A stretch of DNA of 64,000 nucleotides from Lottia gigantea (Eukaryota; Mollusca; Gastropoda; Lottiidae): assembly GCF_000327385.1 (NCBI RefSeq), contig NW_008709919.1, positions 1,163,195 through 1,227,194 on the forward strand, given 5' to 3'. Under the pieces are notes generated by a model. It ran no database searches. It saw nothing but the letters and a program-made list of their open reading frames with translations, and was not told the origin of the DNA. The translations under genes and the position numbers were made by a program. Shown here one piece after another: positions 42,056 to 53,450 of this stretch. How positions within the stretch are numbered: position 1 is the stretch's first letter; each line of letters starts with the position of its first letter.

Positions 42056-43145
42056 GACATATTAAGCTTACTATACAATTATTAAATGATATATGCTTAC
42101 TCTTCTAGAAACCTGATACCACTTTTCATTATCAAATACTTCTACTCTATTCTCATGTGAAAAGTTCACAGGTTGCTACAAATGTTTTGCCAAAATGTTG
42201 TTATGGATTTCGGGTTTTGTTTTGCAGTTCAGATGATTTGTACTTAATAATTTGTACTTACACTTACAAATATTTGTTATTTTTCATGTTCATATAGTCA
42301 TAATTTAAACAATGTATATGGTTTGCATAAGGATATAAACTTCAGTTCTTAAGAGATACAGGGGTCTAAATATTTGCATGTTACGGATAGAGGTCATTTT
42401 CAGCTGCCCATAGCATAGCACATTCCTGCTTGATTATTGAATAGAGAAGGCATTGCATCTTGTATCCTATAAGAGATTATGTATGTAAAATTGTGTTTTG
42501 AATGTAACTTATTGATTCCATAATAAATTGAATTGATGTCTTATCTTATATGAGTATTCTGCACAAAAGCAGAGTTTTTTTACAGATGGAATGGATAGCA
42601 CAAGGGCAATGGTCAGAGTCTAAGTACACATTTTTTAAAAATCCTAATTTTATGACCAGTAGTAGACTAAGCACTTGCATAAATATTTTGTGATGGAATA
42701 GAATTCAAACTTACAAATTGTACCGTAATAAGTAGGCATGGCTGTCCGGTCCTAGCACAATTTTCTAATTTGAGGTTGCCAACCTGCCAAAATGTGATGT
42801 GAGACTCTATTTCAGACACCTTTGTATTTGTCAATTCCAGTTTCACTCAGTTGCTGATTCAAGATAGACAGGTCTGACAAAGTAAAAGCACTTAAGACAG
42901 TAAACCATGGTCTCTTGACAATTGGAAATCTAAAACTTTTGTCATTTCTTCAGTTTGTAACATGCTATATTGCGTTCCCACCAATGATCTATGGAGACCA
43001 ATGTTGAATTTTTAAAGTATTTTTCGTACCATCAATTTTTCTGGAATATTGTTGAAACTTTCGTACTCATTCATGACTTTTTTCTTTTCAAAATTTTCAT
43101 TTGGAATCGAAAAGGAACTGACAATATTTTTTTCATTCATTGTAG
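42056..43145. other. Spacer Z9-Z10
   Basis: The segment 42098-42260 resembles 55750-55900 (shared words CCTGATACCA, CTCATGTGAAAA, AATGTTTTGCCAA, GTTTTGCAGTTC). A poly(A) signal candidate lies at 42522. Otherwise empty. Confidence 0.55.
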
Positions 43146-43364
43146 GTAATAGTAGAAGTTGGCAATCAGAAATTCTTGTGCCCTGTTTGCGGAGATGTGT
43201 TATCCCATAGAAAAACTGTGTTATCTCATATTCGTGAAAAACATCTGAAGTTGCGTTATATTTGTCATGTTTGTAATGCCTCATATTCCAGAAACAGATC
43301 GCTCAAAAGACATCAGCTTAAAACTAATTGCGGCTTGTCAGTTCAACCTGATTTAGGTGTCTGA
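43146..43364 (+). CDS. Gene B terminal exon Z10: C2H2 plus C2HC fingers
   Basis: Acceptor TTCATTGTAG, GTA; 72 codons. Finger 1 is Cys12-Cys15-His28-His33 (core GDVLSHRKTVLSH). Finger 2 is Cys40-Cys43-His56 and then Cys62 after five residues (HQLKTNC). It is the first of the distal group where the last ligand is Cys, and has the longest final spacing. Linker LKLRYI resembles gene A exon Z1 (LQLKVS). Confidence 0.88.
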   Translation, partial: VIVEVGNQKFLCPVCGDVLSHRKTVLSHIREKHLKLRYICHVCNASYSRNRSLKRHQLKTNCGLSVQPDLGV

Positions 43365-44098
43365 TCTTTGTCACCACATCAAGTTATGTTGAGTTGGTAC
43401 TGGAATATATATTTTATATACATATCCACTTGGCAACTTATCCAACTTATAACTGAAACTAGCTTACATCTGTAACATACAATAATATTTAGCACAATTC
43501 TGCCAGAAAATTTTAAAACTTGGTTTTCTACAGTTTTGAATATCAATTTAAGAGAAAGATGTATATGTAAGTCCATTAGAATTGAAATTAACTACTCATT
43601 CCATGCAGATAATTTTTATGTTAAATTTCATGATCTCTTCTGCTATAGATTTTATGTTCTTAATTATCCATTATCCTCCCATATTTCATAATTTTGTTTA
43701 TCAAAGTTTCATAATCTTGTTGACTTTAAATTTCATGATTGTTTACCCTACATATCTTTATTTTGTGTTTTCAAAATTTCATGATCTGGTTTATATGAAC
43801 TTTCACAATCTTGTTTGCCTGAAAAGTTCACACAATAATTGTGTTTCTAAAAAGCGTCAAGGAAGGAAATCTAGAGGTGTAATAGTTGTATTGTTAACAG
43901 TATAATTGCTGATTCTAATTTTAACATAAGGCAATATTTGACTGTTAATTGACTTTAAAGTAGAATTTCTATTTTTAAGGAATAGGGCTAATGGTGCATG
44001 TCTCTGTCTTTATTAAGCTTACACTCTTGAATATGAATAATATCTTCCAATATTTGATCAGCTCGATAAAATTAAAGCCAATCTACTATATTTTGTAG
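43365..44098. other. Spacer Z10-Z11
   Basis: 43610-43830 has loosely repeated TTTCATGATC/TTTCATAATC words every 30-45 bp, an old degenerate repeat. No exon. Confidence 0.5.
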
Positions 44099-44338
44099 GT
44101 CACAAGTAAACTGGGATGTCCAATGTGTGGCAAGCTTATTGCTCATAGAAGAAATCTTAATCGGCATATCAAAGAACAGCATTTCAATAGAAGAGTTATG
44201 TGTCCAATATGTTTAAAGACTTTTACACAAACTGGTTCACTAAATCGTCACATTGTAGGTTGTACAAAGAAGTCAGACTCTAGCGCCCCAATGGAAAATA
44301 ACTACAGTGCCAAACAAAATTCTTCCCAAATAAGTTGA
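44099..44338 (+). CDS. Gene B terminal exon Z11: C2H2 plus C2HC fingers
   Basis: Acceptor TATTTTGTAG, GTC; 79 codons. Finger 1 is Cys7-Cys10-His23-His28 (core GKLIAHRRNLNRH). Finger 2 is Cys35-Cys38-His51-Cys55 (core LKTFTQTGSLNRH, then IVGC). Ser/Asn-rich tail of 24 residues. The FTQ-x-G-S-x-NRH motif is shared with Z12. Confidence 0.9.
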   Translation, partial: VTSKLGCPMCGKLIAHRRNLNRHIKEQHFNRRVMCPICLKTFTQTGSLNRHIVGCTKKSDSSAPMENNYSAKQNSSQIS

Positions 44339-46081
44339 TGTGAAAGGTTTATACTTTATGAAGTGCTATAGAAAGTTGCAAAATCACTGTAATGGCTTTA
44401 AGATGTATGCAACTTTACCTTTGATATTACATTTCTTCTTTTGGGTGGATTTCCTTCTTTGAGGGCTTATATTTTACAAAGTTTGTTCTTTAACATTTAA
44501 TCAATAACAGATTGTTCATCATTAGAATGCACTAGATATGCACTTTTTGCATTATTTGATTGATTTTTTGCACTTTCATGATTTATCATTATGTTGGCCT
44601 TAAGCACTTTCATAATTTTCATATGTTAGTCTTTAGCACTTTGAATTTGTTATAAGTTAAACTGTTTCTTGTTTTTAGGTTTTAAATGAGGTTATTTTTG
44701 TGTTGACAAATCAATAGGTTAAACAGAAATCTTAAGAATTGAGGTGCTGTGTAAACAAAGTGAATTTGAATTAAAATAATAATATTTTGTATGTAAAACA
44801 AAAAAAAAGCTTTTGACAAATTTATGATACACAAGACACATTTGACTATGAAAACTGGATATTAAGATAATCAAGACTACAAATTTGCATGATGATTGTA
44901 AGACTTATTTACACTATTATAGTTTTTGAAAGATTTCCAAGCCCGATAATTGATTTTGTATTTTCCATTAGTTTTACAAAATAAAAATATTTCAATATAT
45001 GCATCAAAAACAATGCATTTTGATTATATTTTTTACTTTTATTTTCATTTGAAATCCTAGCTCTATCAGCTGGTAACGAAAATATTTCATCATCTATATT
45101 CCACTCTGACCAAACTTAAATATATATAGGTAATTTTGTGAGTAGGGCATATTTCAGAGAGTTTTCTGATTGCTTTGATATAGACAGCAGAATTCAGCTC
45201 TGTCAGCTTGTAAAGAAAATATTTCAACTATATTCCACTCGAACCAAACTTTAATATATATAAATATGAGTAGTTTTATGAGTAGAACATATTTCAGAGA
45301 GTTTTGTAATTGCTTTGATATAGACAGCTGAATTCAGCACTGTAAGCTGGTAAAGAACATATTTCATCACCTATATTCCACTCGAACCAAACTTTAATAT
45401 ATATAAATATGGGTAGTTTTGTGAGTAGAACATATTTCAGAGAGTTTTGTAATTGCTTTGATATAGACAGCTGAATTCAGCTCTGTAAGCTGGTAAAGAA
45501 CATATTTAAACAACTATATTCCTCTGTGTCCTAAACATATTGTTAACAGTAGTTTTGTAATTGATAATATTTCAGAGAATGTTGCAATAGTGTGGATGCT
45601 ATAACTGAATGTCAACTCTACTAGCTGTTTAAGCAAACTTTTAGATGTATTATGATATTTCTGTGTCCAAATATATATAAATATATATATCTATAGGTTT
45701 AATAAATCAAACATACTTAAAGAAAATTCCAGCCTCATAAAAACTGGACTTCTTAATTTATTCTTTCTCCTAGTGTTCAACAATGTTTGGGTTTTTGCTT
45801 TTGTAAAGTCAGCTATTCTGTTGCTATTAACGTGAAAGGAAGAAGTAAGCCTTTATATATAAACTTTATGTAATAATAACTTCTCCAACACAGTTGACTT
45901 AAAAATGTTTTCAATGTTAGCTCTATTTCCAACTCTTCATTCTGAGTCTGATATAAATATTGAAAAATATTTTTTTTGCATTAAACAATGAATTATGTTT
46001 TTTTTTTATGAAGATATGTTGTAATAATTTTGAATTCAATAAAAAAAACTTTGAGTGAAAACCAATGTTTTATATTTCTAG
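44339..46081. other. Spacer Z11-Z12
   Basis: Contains the 140-bp array (45030-45600). AATAAA at 46038-46043 precedes the next exon by 38 bases. Confidence 0.55.
45030..45600. repeat. About 140-bp tandem repeat, 3-4 copies
   Basis: CATATTTCAGAGAGTTTTGT or close variants start at about 45147, 45288 and 45431, with a fading copy near 45569. Units also share AGCTGAATTCAGCTCTGTAA and ATTCCACTCGAACCAAACTT. Confidence 0.88.
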
Positions 46082-46309
46082 GTCTATGACTATGGTTTTG
46101 AGAAGGTAGCATGCAATCAGTGTGGCAAGTTGATGATCCGAAGAAATCTACGCCAACATATCAATATCATTCATTTGAATAAGCGTTGCACTTGTCCAAA
46201 ATGTGGTAAAGCTTTTACACAGACAGGGTCCAGAAATCGCCATCTTCTTATTTGTCCCTTTAATGATGATATCAACCCACCTCCAAAAGCCAATATGAAT
46301 ATGGAGTAA
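46082..46309 (+). CDS. Gene B terminal exon Z12: C2H2 plus C2HC fingers
   Basis: Acceptor TATATTTCTAG, GTC; 75 codons, no useful internal start. Finger 1 is Cys11-Cys14-His26-His31 with 11 residues instead of 12 in the loop (GKLMIRRNLRQ). Finger 2 is Cys38-Cys41-His54-Cys58 (core GKAFTQTGSRNRH). Tail rich in Asp, Asn and Pro. Sister of Z11. Confidence 0.88.
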   Translation, partial: VYDYGFEKVACNQCGKLMIRRNLRQHINIIHLNKRCTCPKCGKAFTQTGSRNRHLLICPFNDDINPPPKANMNME

Positions 46310-49300
46310 AGCAATGTTTGAATTGTTCGAAATTACCTCAGTAGTCACTAATGACTAGATCCAGATCTAAGTCTATATGCATAGAATTCCATTTAAAAGC
46401 ACATTTTGATGTTGAGTAAATGTTCAAGTCAAAAGCTAAAATTTCAGTTATATTGGGTTTTAAAGTATATTCTGACATATTGGGACTCACTCGCTGGTAC
46501 CATGCTCTGATTAATTAAATATTACTGTTCAATCCATGAGTTTACTAGTACTTATTTAGTAGAACTGACCAAACCAAAAGTTTAATTAAATATTACTGTT
46601 CAAGCCACGAGTTTACTAGTACTTATTTAGTAGAACTCATCAACCAAAAGTTTAATTAAATATTACTGTTCAAGCCATGAGTTTACTAGTACTTATTTAG
46701 TAGAACTCATCAACCAAAAGTTTAATTGAATATTACTGTTCAAGCCATGAGTTTACTAGTACTTATTTATTAGAACTGACCAAACCAAGACTTTAATTAA
46801 ATATTACTGTTCAATCCAAGAGTTTACTAGTACTTATTTAGTAGAACTAACCAAACTAAGAGTTTAATTCAATATTACTGTTCAATCCATGAGTTTACTA
46901 GTACTTATTTAGTAGAACTCATCAACCAAGAGTTTAATTAAATATTACTGTTCAATCCATGAGTTTACTAGTACTTATTTAGTAAAACTCATAAACCAAG
47001 AGTTTAATTAAATATTACTGTTCAATCCATGAGTTTACTAGTACTTATTTATTAGAACTGACCAAACCAAGACTTTAATTAAATATTACTGTTCAATCCA
47101 AGAGTTTACTAGTACTTATTTAGTAGAACTGACCAAACTAAGAGTTTAATTAAATATTACTGTTCAATCCATGAGTTTATTAGTACTTATTTAGTAGAAC
47201 TGATCATCCAAGAGTTTAATTACTTATTTAGTAGAACTGATCGTCCAAGAGTTTAATCAAATATTACTCTTCAATCCAAGAGTTACATTAAGTTGTTCTG
47301 TTCTAATCAAGAGCTTTATCAATTGGTACTGTTTATTAGTAGTTAGGTTCAAGAAATTAAACAAATATTACTCAATCCAAGATTAATTAAATACTACTAT
47401 TCAATTCAAGAGGTTATGCAAATATTCCTGTTTGATGAAATATTACTCTTCAGTCCAAGAGTTTATTCAAATATAACTGTTTTGTTCAAGAGGTTATTCA
47501 AATATTACTGTTTATTCAAATATTACTGTTTATTCAAATATTACTGTTTATTCAAATATTACTGTTTTGTTCAAGAGGTTATTCAAATATTACTGTTTAT
47601 TCAAATATTACTCTTCAGTGCAAGAGGTTATTCAAATATTACTGTTTATTCAAATATTACTCTTCAGTTCAAGAGTTTATTCAATATTACTGTTTTGTTC
47701 AAGAATTTAATGAAATGTTACTGTTTAATCAAATATTACTCTTCAATCCAAGAGTTTATTATAATAGAAAACTTACTGTTTAGTTCAAGAGTATAATTTA
47801 AAACAAAATGATATTAAACCTACTGTTCAGTTCATGAGTGAAATCAAATAATAATGTATAATCAAATATTACACTTCAATCCAAGAGTTTAGTCAAATAT
47901 TACTCTTCAATCCAAGAGTTTATTTAAATAGGAAACTAAGTGTTCAATCCAAGAGTTTAATTTAAAACAAAATGATATTAAACCTACTATTCAGTTCAAG
48001 AGTGAAATCAAATAATAATGTATAATCAAATTTTACTCTTCAGCCGAAGAGTTTATTAATATAGAAAACCTACTGTTCAATCCAAGAGTTTAATGACTTT
48101 TTTCAAACATTACTATTCGCTGAAGAGTTGAATCAAATATTACTGTTCAAATGAAAAGTTAACTCAAATAATAGCCTACTCTTCAGTTGAAGAGTTCAAT
48201 TAGATATTACTGTCCAATCCTAGAGTTCAATTAGAGTAAAATTACTACAAATATGTCATCAAAATTTTATCCAACAGACCGGAACAATTGGATCAAAAAA
48301 ATTTGGTTTTAAACCATAACCACACATTTCAGGTAAGGCCCAATTGACTATTTAGCATTTATCTAGTGACTTAAAATCAATCAATTCCATAAAATACCTC
48401 AAGCAATAATATTTTTTAAAAAGCTAACCAACCAAATGAAATCTGTTTTTCACCAAAGAATTTATACAAATTTGTAACTTTGATATATGTTGTGAACAAT
48501 TGTGTTTTTTTTTTTTTTATATTCATACCTTTTATAGTCTATGTAGTTTGACCAAAGATTTTTTTTAATTGAGAATTTAGAACTAGTCCAGTGTACTCTT
48601 ATTGTTGTGTATGTCTTGTACTACCGTGTAAATATATATATTTTGTTGCCTAGTGTTTTTAAAGCATACTTAATTGGTGTTTGAAGGGGTTTAGTTTATT
48701 CACATACTTTTGAAGTCTATAGTGCGATAATTGTGTGTGTATGTATTTGGTATGTTGTATAGTGTAAGATACATTTATACCATTACTGGTTTAAGGGTTT
48801 GAATTCGAAGCTTTGGATTTCAGTATATGGTTCGAGATGACCATTTGATCACATTTGTATCATTTTACGGATTTTCTTTTTTTTTCTTACTACGATAGCT
48901 TCGTATTTATTTTAGCGATTTTAGTTTTTTTGTTCTACGGTTTGTAGCTCGGTATTTGATTTATTTTTAAGCGCGTCAGGTAGAGTTGAGCCAACATTAA
49001 TCGCGTTCAGAATTGCTCAAAACCTTAACAAGATCAGTCCACTTTTTTTATGTAGTCTAAGTAGTAATAGGTCTACCCAAGAATAAAATAGACTGCTCTT
49101 ATATTATGGTTTGAATCAGTCATTCAATTAGTTTTTAACTTACAAAATATGACATAACTGATAACTGTCAAATGCGTACCTTCATATGTTTAAACATTTT
49201 AGGAAAATGATATTAAAATACTTTTGGCGCTTTGATTTATCTATTTCTCCCAATCACGTACTTAATTTAATATGTGAAACAATATTATATTTACCTTTGA

Positions 49301-49424
49301 TATTCACCGCTACATTTTTGGCATGGCTTTAACAGCAATAATAAGCATATTTAGTCAAATTGGTTGAAATTCCATAACGTTCTTCCAAATCAAAATATCA
49401 AAAATATCTCTATTTCCATTTCAG
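46310..49424. other. Spacer Z12-Z13, largely tandem repeat
   Basis: The array at 46490-48240 fills more than half. A poly-T tract lies near 48506-48519. Nothing coding: the 126-codon frame at 47416-47796 is repeat. Confidence 0.6.
46490..48240. repeat. Large tandem array, about 70-bp units grading into shorter degenerate units
   Basis: From 46490 to 47220, about ten units of 70-72 bp with ATTACTGTTCAATCCATGAG and TTTACTAGTACTTATTTAGT. From 47240 on, units shorten and diverge to variants of TCAAATATTACTGTTTATTC and CAAGAGTTTATTC. Total about 1.75 kb, the largest array in the window. Confidence 0.92.
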
Positions 49425-49661
49425 ATTCTTACTATGGAATTAGATGATAAAACAAAGACTACATGCCCTAAATGTGGTTCCCTATTTCATAAAAGAAGTG
49501 TAAACAGACACATAAAAGATAAGCATAAATTTGTTGAATGCCCCAAATGTAGCGAAGCTTTCTTGACTCGAGGCAAATTGATCAATCATATTTCAACTTG
49601 TTGTTCGGAGGAATTAAAAAATACTGATCATAAATTGATTTATAATTTATTTAATAAATAA
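49425..49661 (+). CDS. Gene B terminal exon Z13: C2H2 plus C2HC fingers
   Basis: Acceptor TTTCCATTTCAG, then ATT CTT ACT ATG; 78 codons. Finger 1 is Cys14-Cys17-His29-His34 with an 11-residue loop (GSLFHKRSVNR). Finger 2 is Cys39-Cys42-His55-Cys59, with a further Cys at 60. The inter-finger linker is only four residues (KFVE), two to three shorter than usual. The stop lies in TTTAATAAATAA, so an AATAAA hexamer overlaps the last two codons. Confidence 0.87.
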   Translation: MLTMELDDKTKTTCPKCGSLFHKRSVNRHIKDKHKFVECPKCSEAFLTRGKLINHISTCCSEELKNTDHKLIYNLFNK

Positions 49662-51933
49662 TTTTGTTTTATTTGAAGAATTTAACACAAAAAGCTTTCA
49701 ACTCATATCCAGTTTTTATCCTTAGTTTTTTAAAACTTCCCGATGACTATTCTTTCAACTCGTATCATTTTTAAATATAAATTGCTAAATTCATGTTTAC
49801 CACTATTCTTTTAGTCATGTTATCTTAAGAATATATGGTTTAATATATACTCCTAATATTTGCTTTTAATTATCCGTTATGCTTTTTAAAATCAAAATCT
49901 CAGACCCCGTTAACCTACAATTTACCAAAAATGTATCGTCGAAGTTGTTTGTCGTCCCTTCCATAGTCTTACATGCAGATATTAACATAATATGTTTTTT
50001 TTATTATTGAATTTTTGCGGTTCTTTCCTTTCTATGAAATCCAACCATACTTTAAAAAATTCATTAATCATTTACAAGGAACAATTGAGAGACTTTTGCC
50101 GGCAGTTACTAGCAGTCGATGAAGGTCCAATAGTAAACAGAATTCGCCTGTAGCAAGGTCGGTCAAATGTCCATTTCCATCAGAAGCTGATATTACTTAC
50201 TGCGAAGCAAAGCCGACCTCACTTGTAGAATACTTGATCAGTCTCCCACTGGGTTTGACATCGTTTCTTTTTAGTTTAAAGGGGCATTACGCTTTTTTTG
50301 TTAAACATTTTCATTATAGAACGTTGTAAATTATACCTGAAAATATTTCTAAAGTATGCTATTTGTATCTATGTATTTTGATCAAACTGAATTTGATGAG
50401 AGTACTAATTGTTTATTGAGCAGTTTGACCTAGTTTTGGTGTTTGACTTTTTAATGGCTCGATATTATTAGTTGAAACCTTGAGAATACGTAGGAGACAT
50501 ATTTCTCTACAATTAGGCATTAATTTTACTTAAATCCATACAATAGTTTACAGCTTCCTAAAAACATAACGAACTTTAAAAGTTTACGTATACTTTTTAA
50601 AATAGTTTTGACGTTAAAAAATTTACAGTTGGATTTTTTAGTTAAAAATTTCAGATGCGTTAAGGGACACATTTCTCTATATATGGGGGTATAGTTTTCA
50701 CAAATTTGAGCATCTACAAAATAAGCGGAATGTCTGTTGAACTTTGTTTACTCATCTCATTCCAAAACCCATTCATTAGACAAATGCCAAAATTTAAGTT
50801 TTTAATAATATGCATTTATGATCACAAGATTTTAAGATTTTCTTATTTTTTGTACATTTCTAGTCCATTTAGCTTCATTGAAATCCATATTTTATTGCGT
50901 TTTTGGTGGTTGTACATTTATTTATGGTATCATAACTTTAAGATGTGAATATCATTTTTAGTACTATTTTTTGGAGTACCTCACTTAGTATGATAATCAA
51001 AAACTATTGTATTATTGTTATTATGGTCGCAGAAATACTTAAATAAAGTTTATAGACATAGGTTTACTTTTATTACTCATATTTGCATCTGCTGGTAGTC
51101 ATTAGGTGGGAATAAACGAGGCACGATGTCCGAGATTATCAATTCAGTAGAAAATGGAAGAAGCAAATTAACAAGGTAACGGCCCTTATACGTTTGGCAT
51201 TTTCTACCATACCTCGTCTATTTCCACCTTTAGCCATACTTCGACTTCTACGACGACGGTCCGTAAAGCAGGCATTATAGTCCAAAAATATACCCGAAAA
51301 ATGTCCCTGCTACTCCCTAACCCGAGTTTCCGTGGTTTGATTACGACATCGTCCAGATAATAACTTCGGATGTTTTAACCCAGCCCTCCTTATCAGTGAT
51401 AGAAGCCAGTGACGATCATGCATCTTGGTGAGCTTGTTGATCTGAACCACTTTCATTATTGCTGATGGATCGCGCATGACTAAGGAAGTTAACCGCTAAT
51501 CGGGAGACCCAGAGTTTTATCCTGGTTTCTCTCTATCAAGAGGGATTGGCGTTGAAAATGCATCAAGTCAAGTGGATGATACAATAAATAGATGTCCTGT
51601 CTGTCTGCTGTGCATGTTCAACATCTTTCAACCGTTGGAAATAAGAAAAGAGTAGACTCGATTCCCGGTATATTGGCCACAGTTCCTTAATTTAACATTG
51701 CATGAACAATTCCAGCACAAAAGTATGCCGATACTATTAGCTTACCTTCAAATTGCGTTTACTATTTCACTTAATTACTGAACTTATCCATTAAGGTAAT
51801 AATTGCAAATAAAATATATGTTAAGCACTAGTCCTAATAATATGCATATTATATGGTCCAAATGCATGTCGAATTACACAGAGTACACTGTAGTTGAACA
51901 TCGAAAGTGATACCATTTCCTCTTTTCTTGTAG
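49662..51933. other. Spacer Z13-Z14
   Basis: Holds a lone copy of the later 45-bp repeat unit (50102-50147), a compact MITE-like element (51112-51232) and, at about 51470-51530, a faint tRNA-like B-box sequence that I do not call. Pieces at 50470-50530 and 50640-50700 share CACATTTCTCTA words. Confidence 0.5.
51112..51232. mobile_element. MITE-like element, family 4, compact full copy
   Basis: About 120 bp with inverted ends: TTAGGTGGGAATAAACGAGG at the left and CCTCGTCTATTTCCACCTTT at the right. Related ends at 27672 and 61902 (AAGGTGCGATTAGACGAAGT). Confidence 0.75.
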
Positions 51934-52143
51934 GTAAGAAACGAAACATCAGATGAGTTCCCTTATAAATGTCCAATTTGTGGTAAAGGCATCAAGTTGA
52001 AAGGGAGTGTCAAGCGGCATATTAGAGAGAAACATCTGAACATCCGAGTGCCTTGTCAGTTCTGTGGACGACTGTTCACTCAGAGATCTAACATGACAAT
52101 ACATCTACGCTCTTGCCAAGCAGTAAAAGAGACAAATATGTAG
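51934..52143 (+). CDS. Gene B terminal exon Z14: C2H2 plus C2HC fingers
   Basis: Acceptor CTTTTCTTGTAG, GTA; 69 codons to TAG. Finger 1 is Cys13-Cys16-His29-His34 (core GKGIKLKGSVKRH). Linker LNIRVP. Finger 2 is Cys41-Cys44-His57-Cys61 (core GRLFTQRSNMTIH). Short tail. The linker REKHLNIRV is shared with Z17 and Z19. Candidate poly(A) signal at 52210-52215. Confidence 0.9.
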   Translation, partial: VRNETSDEFPYKCPICGKGIKLKGSVKRHIREKHLNIRVPCQFCGRLFTQRSNMTIHLRSCQAVKETNM

Positions 52144-52794
52144 TTGTATCTATGTTCACTTCGTTAATATTTATAACTGTGAAAACAAAGCTATTCAAAG
52201 ACATATTTTAATAAACAATTTTTAGTGCCTTGAACATACAGATACTGAAAAGTATGTGACTTTGTTACAAATAAGACTAATCATTGTTAACAAATTTCAG
52301 TTTTGAAACTTTCGACCAGTACAAAGTGTTATTTAATCTGTTACGGTAGCAATATTTGCTAACGTTATTGAGTTGTAATGAATATTAAAATTGTGAATTG
52401 ATGCGAGTTTTTTTTTGCCTGTTTTGTGTTTTATTCAGTACCTTTCGCATATATGGGATTTACATAGTTAATTGAAGCCAATAAAGGAGTCCTATTAGTT
52501 CGTTAGTCTTAAATAAATAGCTGTTGAAACTGGCAAAATACAACAAAGCATTTAAATAACTCATTAATAACCGAAAACGATTTCTTTATTGAATTCCAAT
52601 AGTCCAAACAGGTGCAGGAAAGTAGTACGTAAAACTTAATTTCATTTATTCATGAAATTGTAGGAGTAATAAACTACGTATTCACCATTACTGCATTTCT
52701 GAAATATAGTTTGTTCAGGAACGTAACAAAATACCAAGATAAAATTGAAGAAGTACTTGCATAATTTCCAATAAAATTTTATTTTGTTTTGTAG
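52144..52794. other. Spacer Z14-Z15
   Basis: Two AATAAA hexamers (52210, 52770), the second 19 bases before exon Z15. Nothing else. Confidence 0.55.
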
Positions 52795-53022
52795 GCAATG
52801 CCAGTCATGTCATCTGTAGTGAATGGGAAAACTATCTACTATTGTCCATCGTGTGACCAGACCAGCAATAAGAGATTCAATATTTTACGCCATATACGAA
52901 GAATGCATATTGATGCCTCATGCCCTTATTGTTCAGCCTTCTTTACCGATAGAGGGCCATATATCAAACATGTTAGAAAATGTAAAACTTTCAGTTATAA
53001 ACCATCGAACAAACCTTTTTGA
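52795..53022 (+). CDS. Gene B terminal exon Z15: C2H2 plus C2HC fingers
   Basis: Acceptor TTTTGTTTTGTAG, GCA ATG; 75 codons. Finger 1 is Cys17-Cys20-His33-His38 (core DQTSNKRFNILRH). Linker only four residues (IDAS). Finger 2 is Cys43-Cys46-His59-Cys63 (core SAFFTDRGPYIKH). A proline sits in the second recognition helix, which may weaken its DNA contact. Shares the shortened linker with Z13. Overlapping frames in other registers are shadows. Confidence 0.86.
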   Translation, partial: AMPVMSSVVNGKTIYYCPSCDQTSNKRFNILRHIRRMHIDASCPYCSAFFTDRGPYIKHVRKCKTFSYKPSNKPF

Positions 53023-53171
53023 TACGATGAAAATCGGTAGAAGGCAGCCTTTATCCGTATTTGCCTTAAGTTCAGGTCGAACGAAATCAAAGCATCACAG
53101 GGAATCAAAGCGAAAGGAACATCGAGAAATGCGTCTTCAATTCTAGAAATTATAACATGATCAACAGATGG

Positions 53172-53450
53172 CAGATCCACCAGTTGCTAGCAATCGTTGA
53201 CAATCCTGTTGCTGGCAGATTCCGCCAGTTGCTAGCAGTCGTTGACAATCCTGTTGCTGGCAGATTCCGTCAGTTGCTAGTAGTCGTTGACAATCCTGTT
53301 GCTGGCAGATTCCGTCAGTTGCTAGCAGTCGTTGACAATCTTGTTGCTTACAGATTCCGTCAGTTGCTAGCAGTCGTTGACAATCCTGTTGTTGGCAGAT
53401 TCCGTCAGTTGCTAGCAGTCGTTGATAATCTTGTGGCTTACAGATTCCGA
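53172..53450. repeat. 45-bp tandem repeat, 6 copies
   Basis: Unit begins CAGTTGCTAGCAGTCGTTGA and ends TGGCAGATTCCG. Because 45 is a multiple of three, both strands stay open through it (repeat peptides QLLAVVDNPVAGRFR and QRLLATDGICQQQDC). These are unlikely to be proteins: no finger, no in-phase acceptor. Confidence 0.93.

Noticed and set aside
47416-47796. 126-codon open frame
   Set aside because: Translation of the degenerate tandem array (repeated QILLFIQ-type peptides); no acceptor, no domain.
51470-51530. tRNA-like stretch (TAATCGGGAGACCCAGAG)
   Set aside because: Only a loose B-box resemblance; no cloverleaf could be drawn and no clear A box. Possibly an old SINE, not called.
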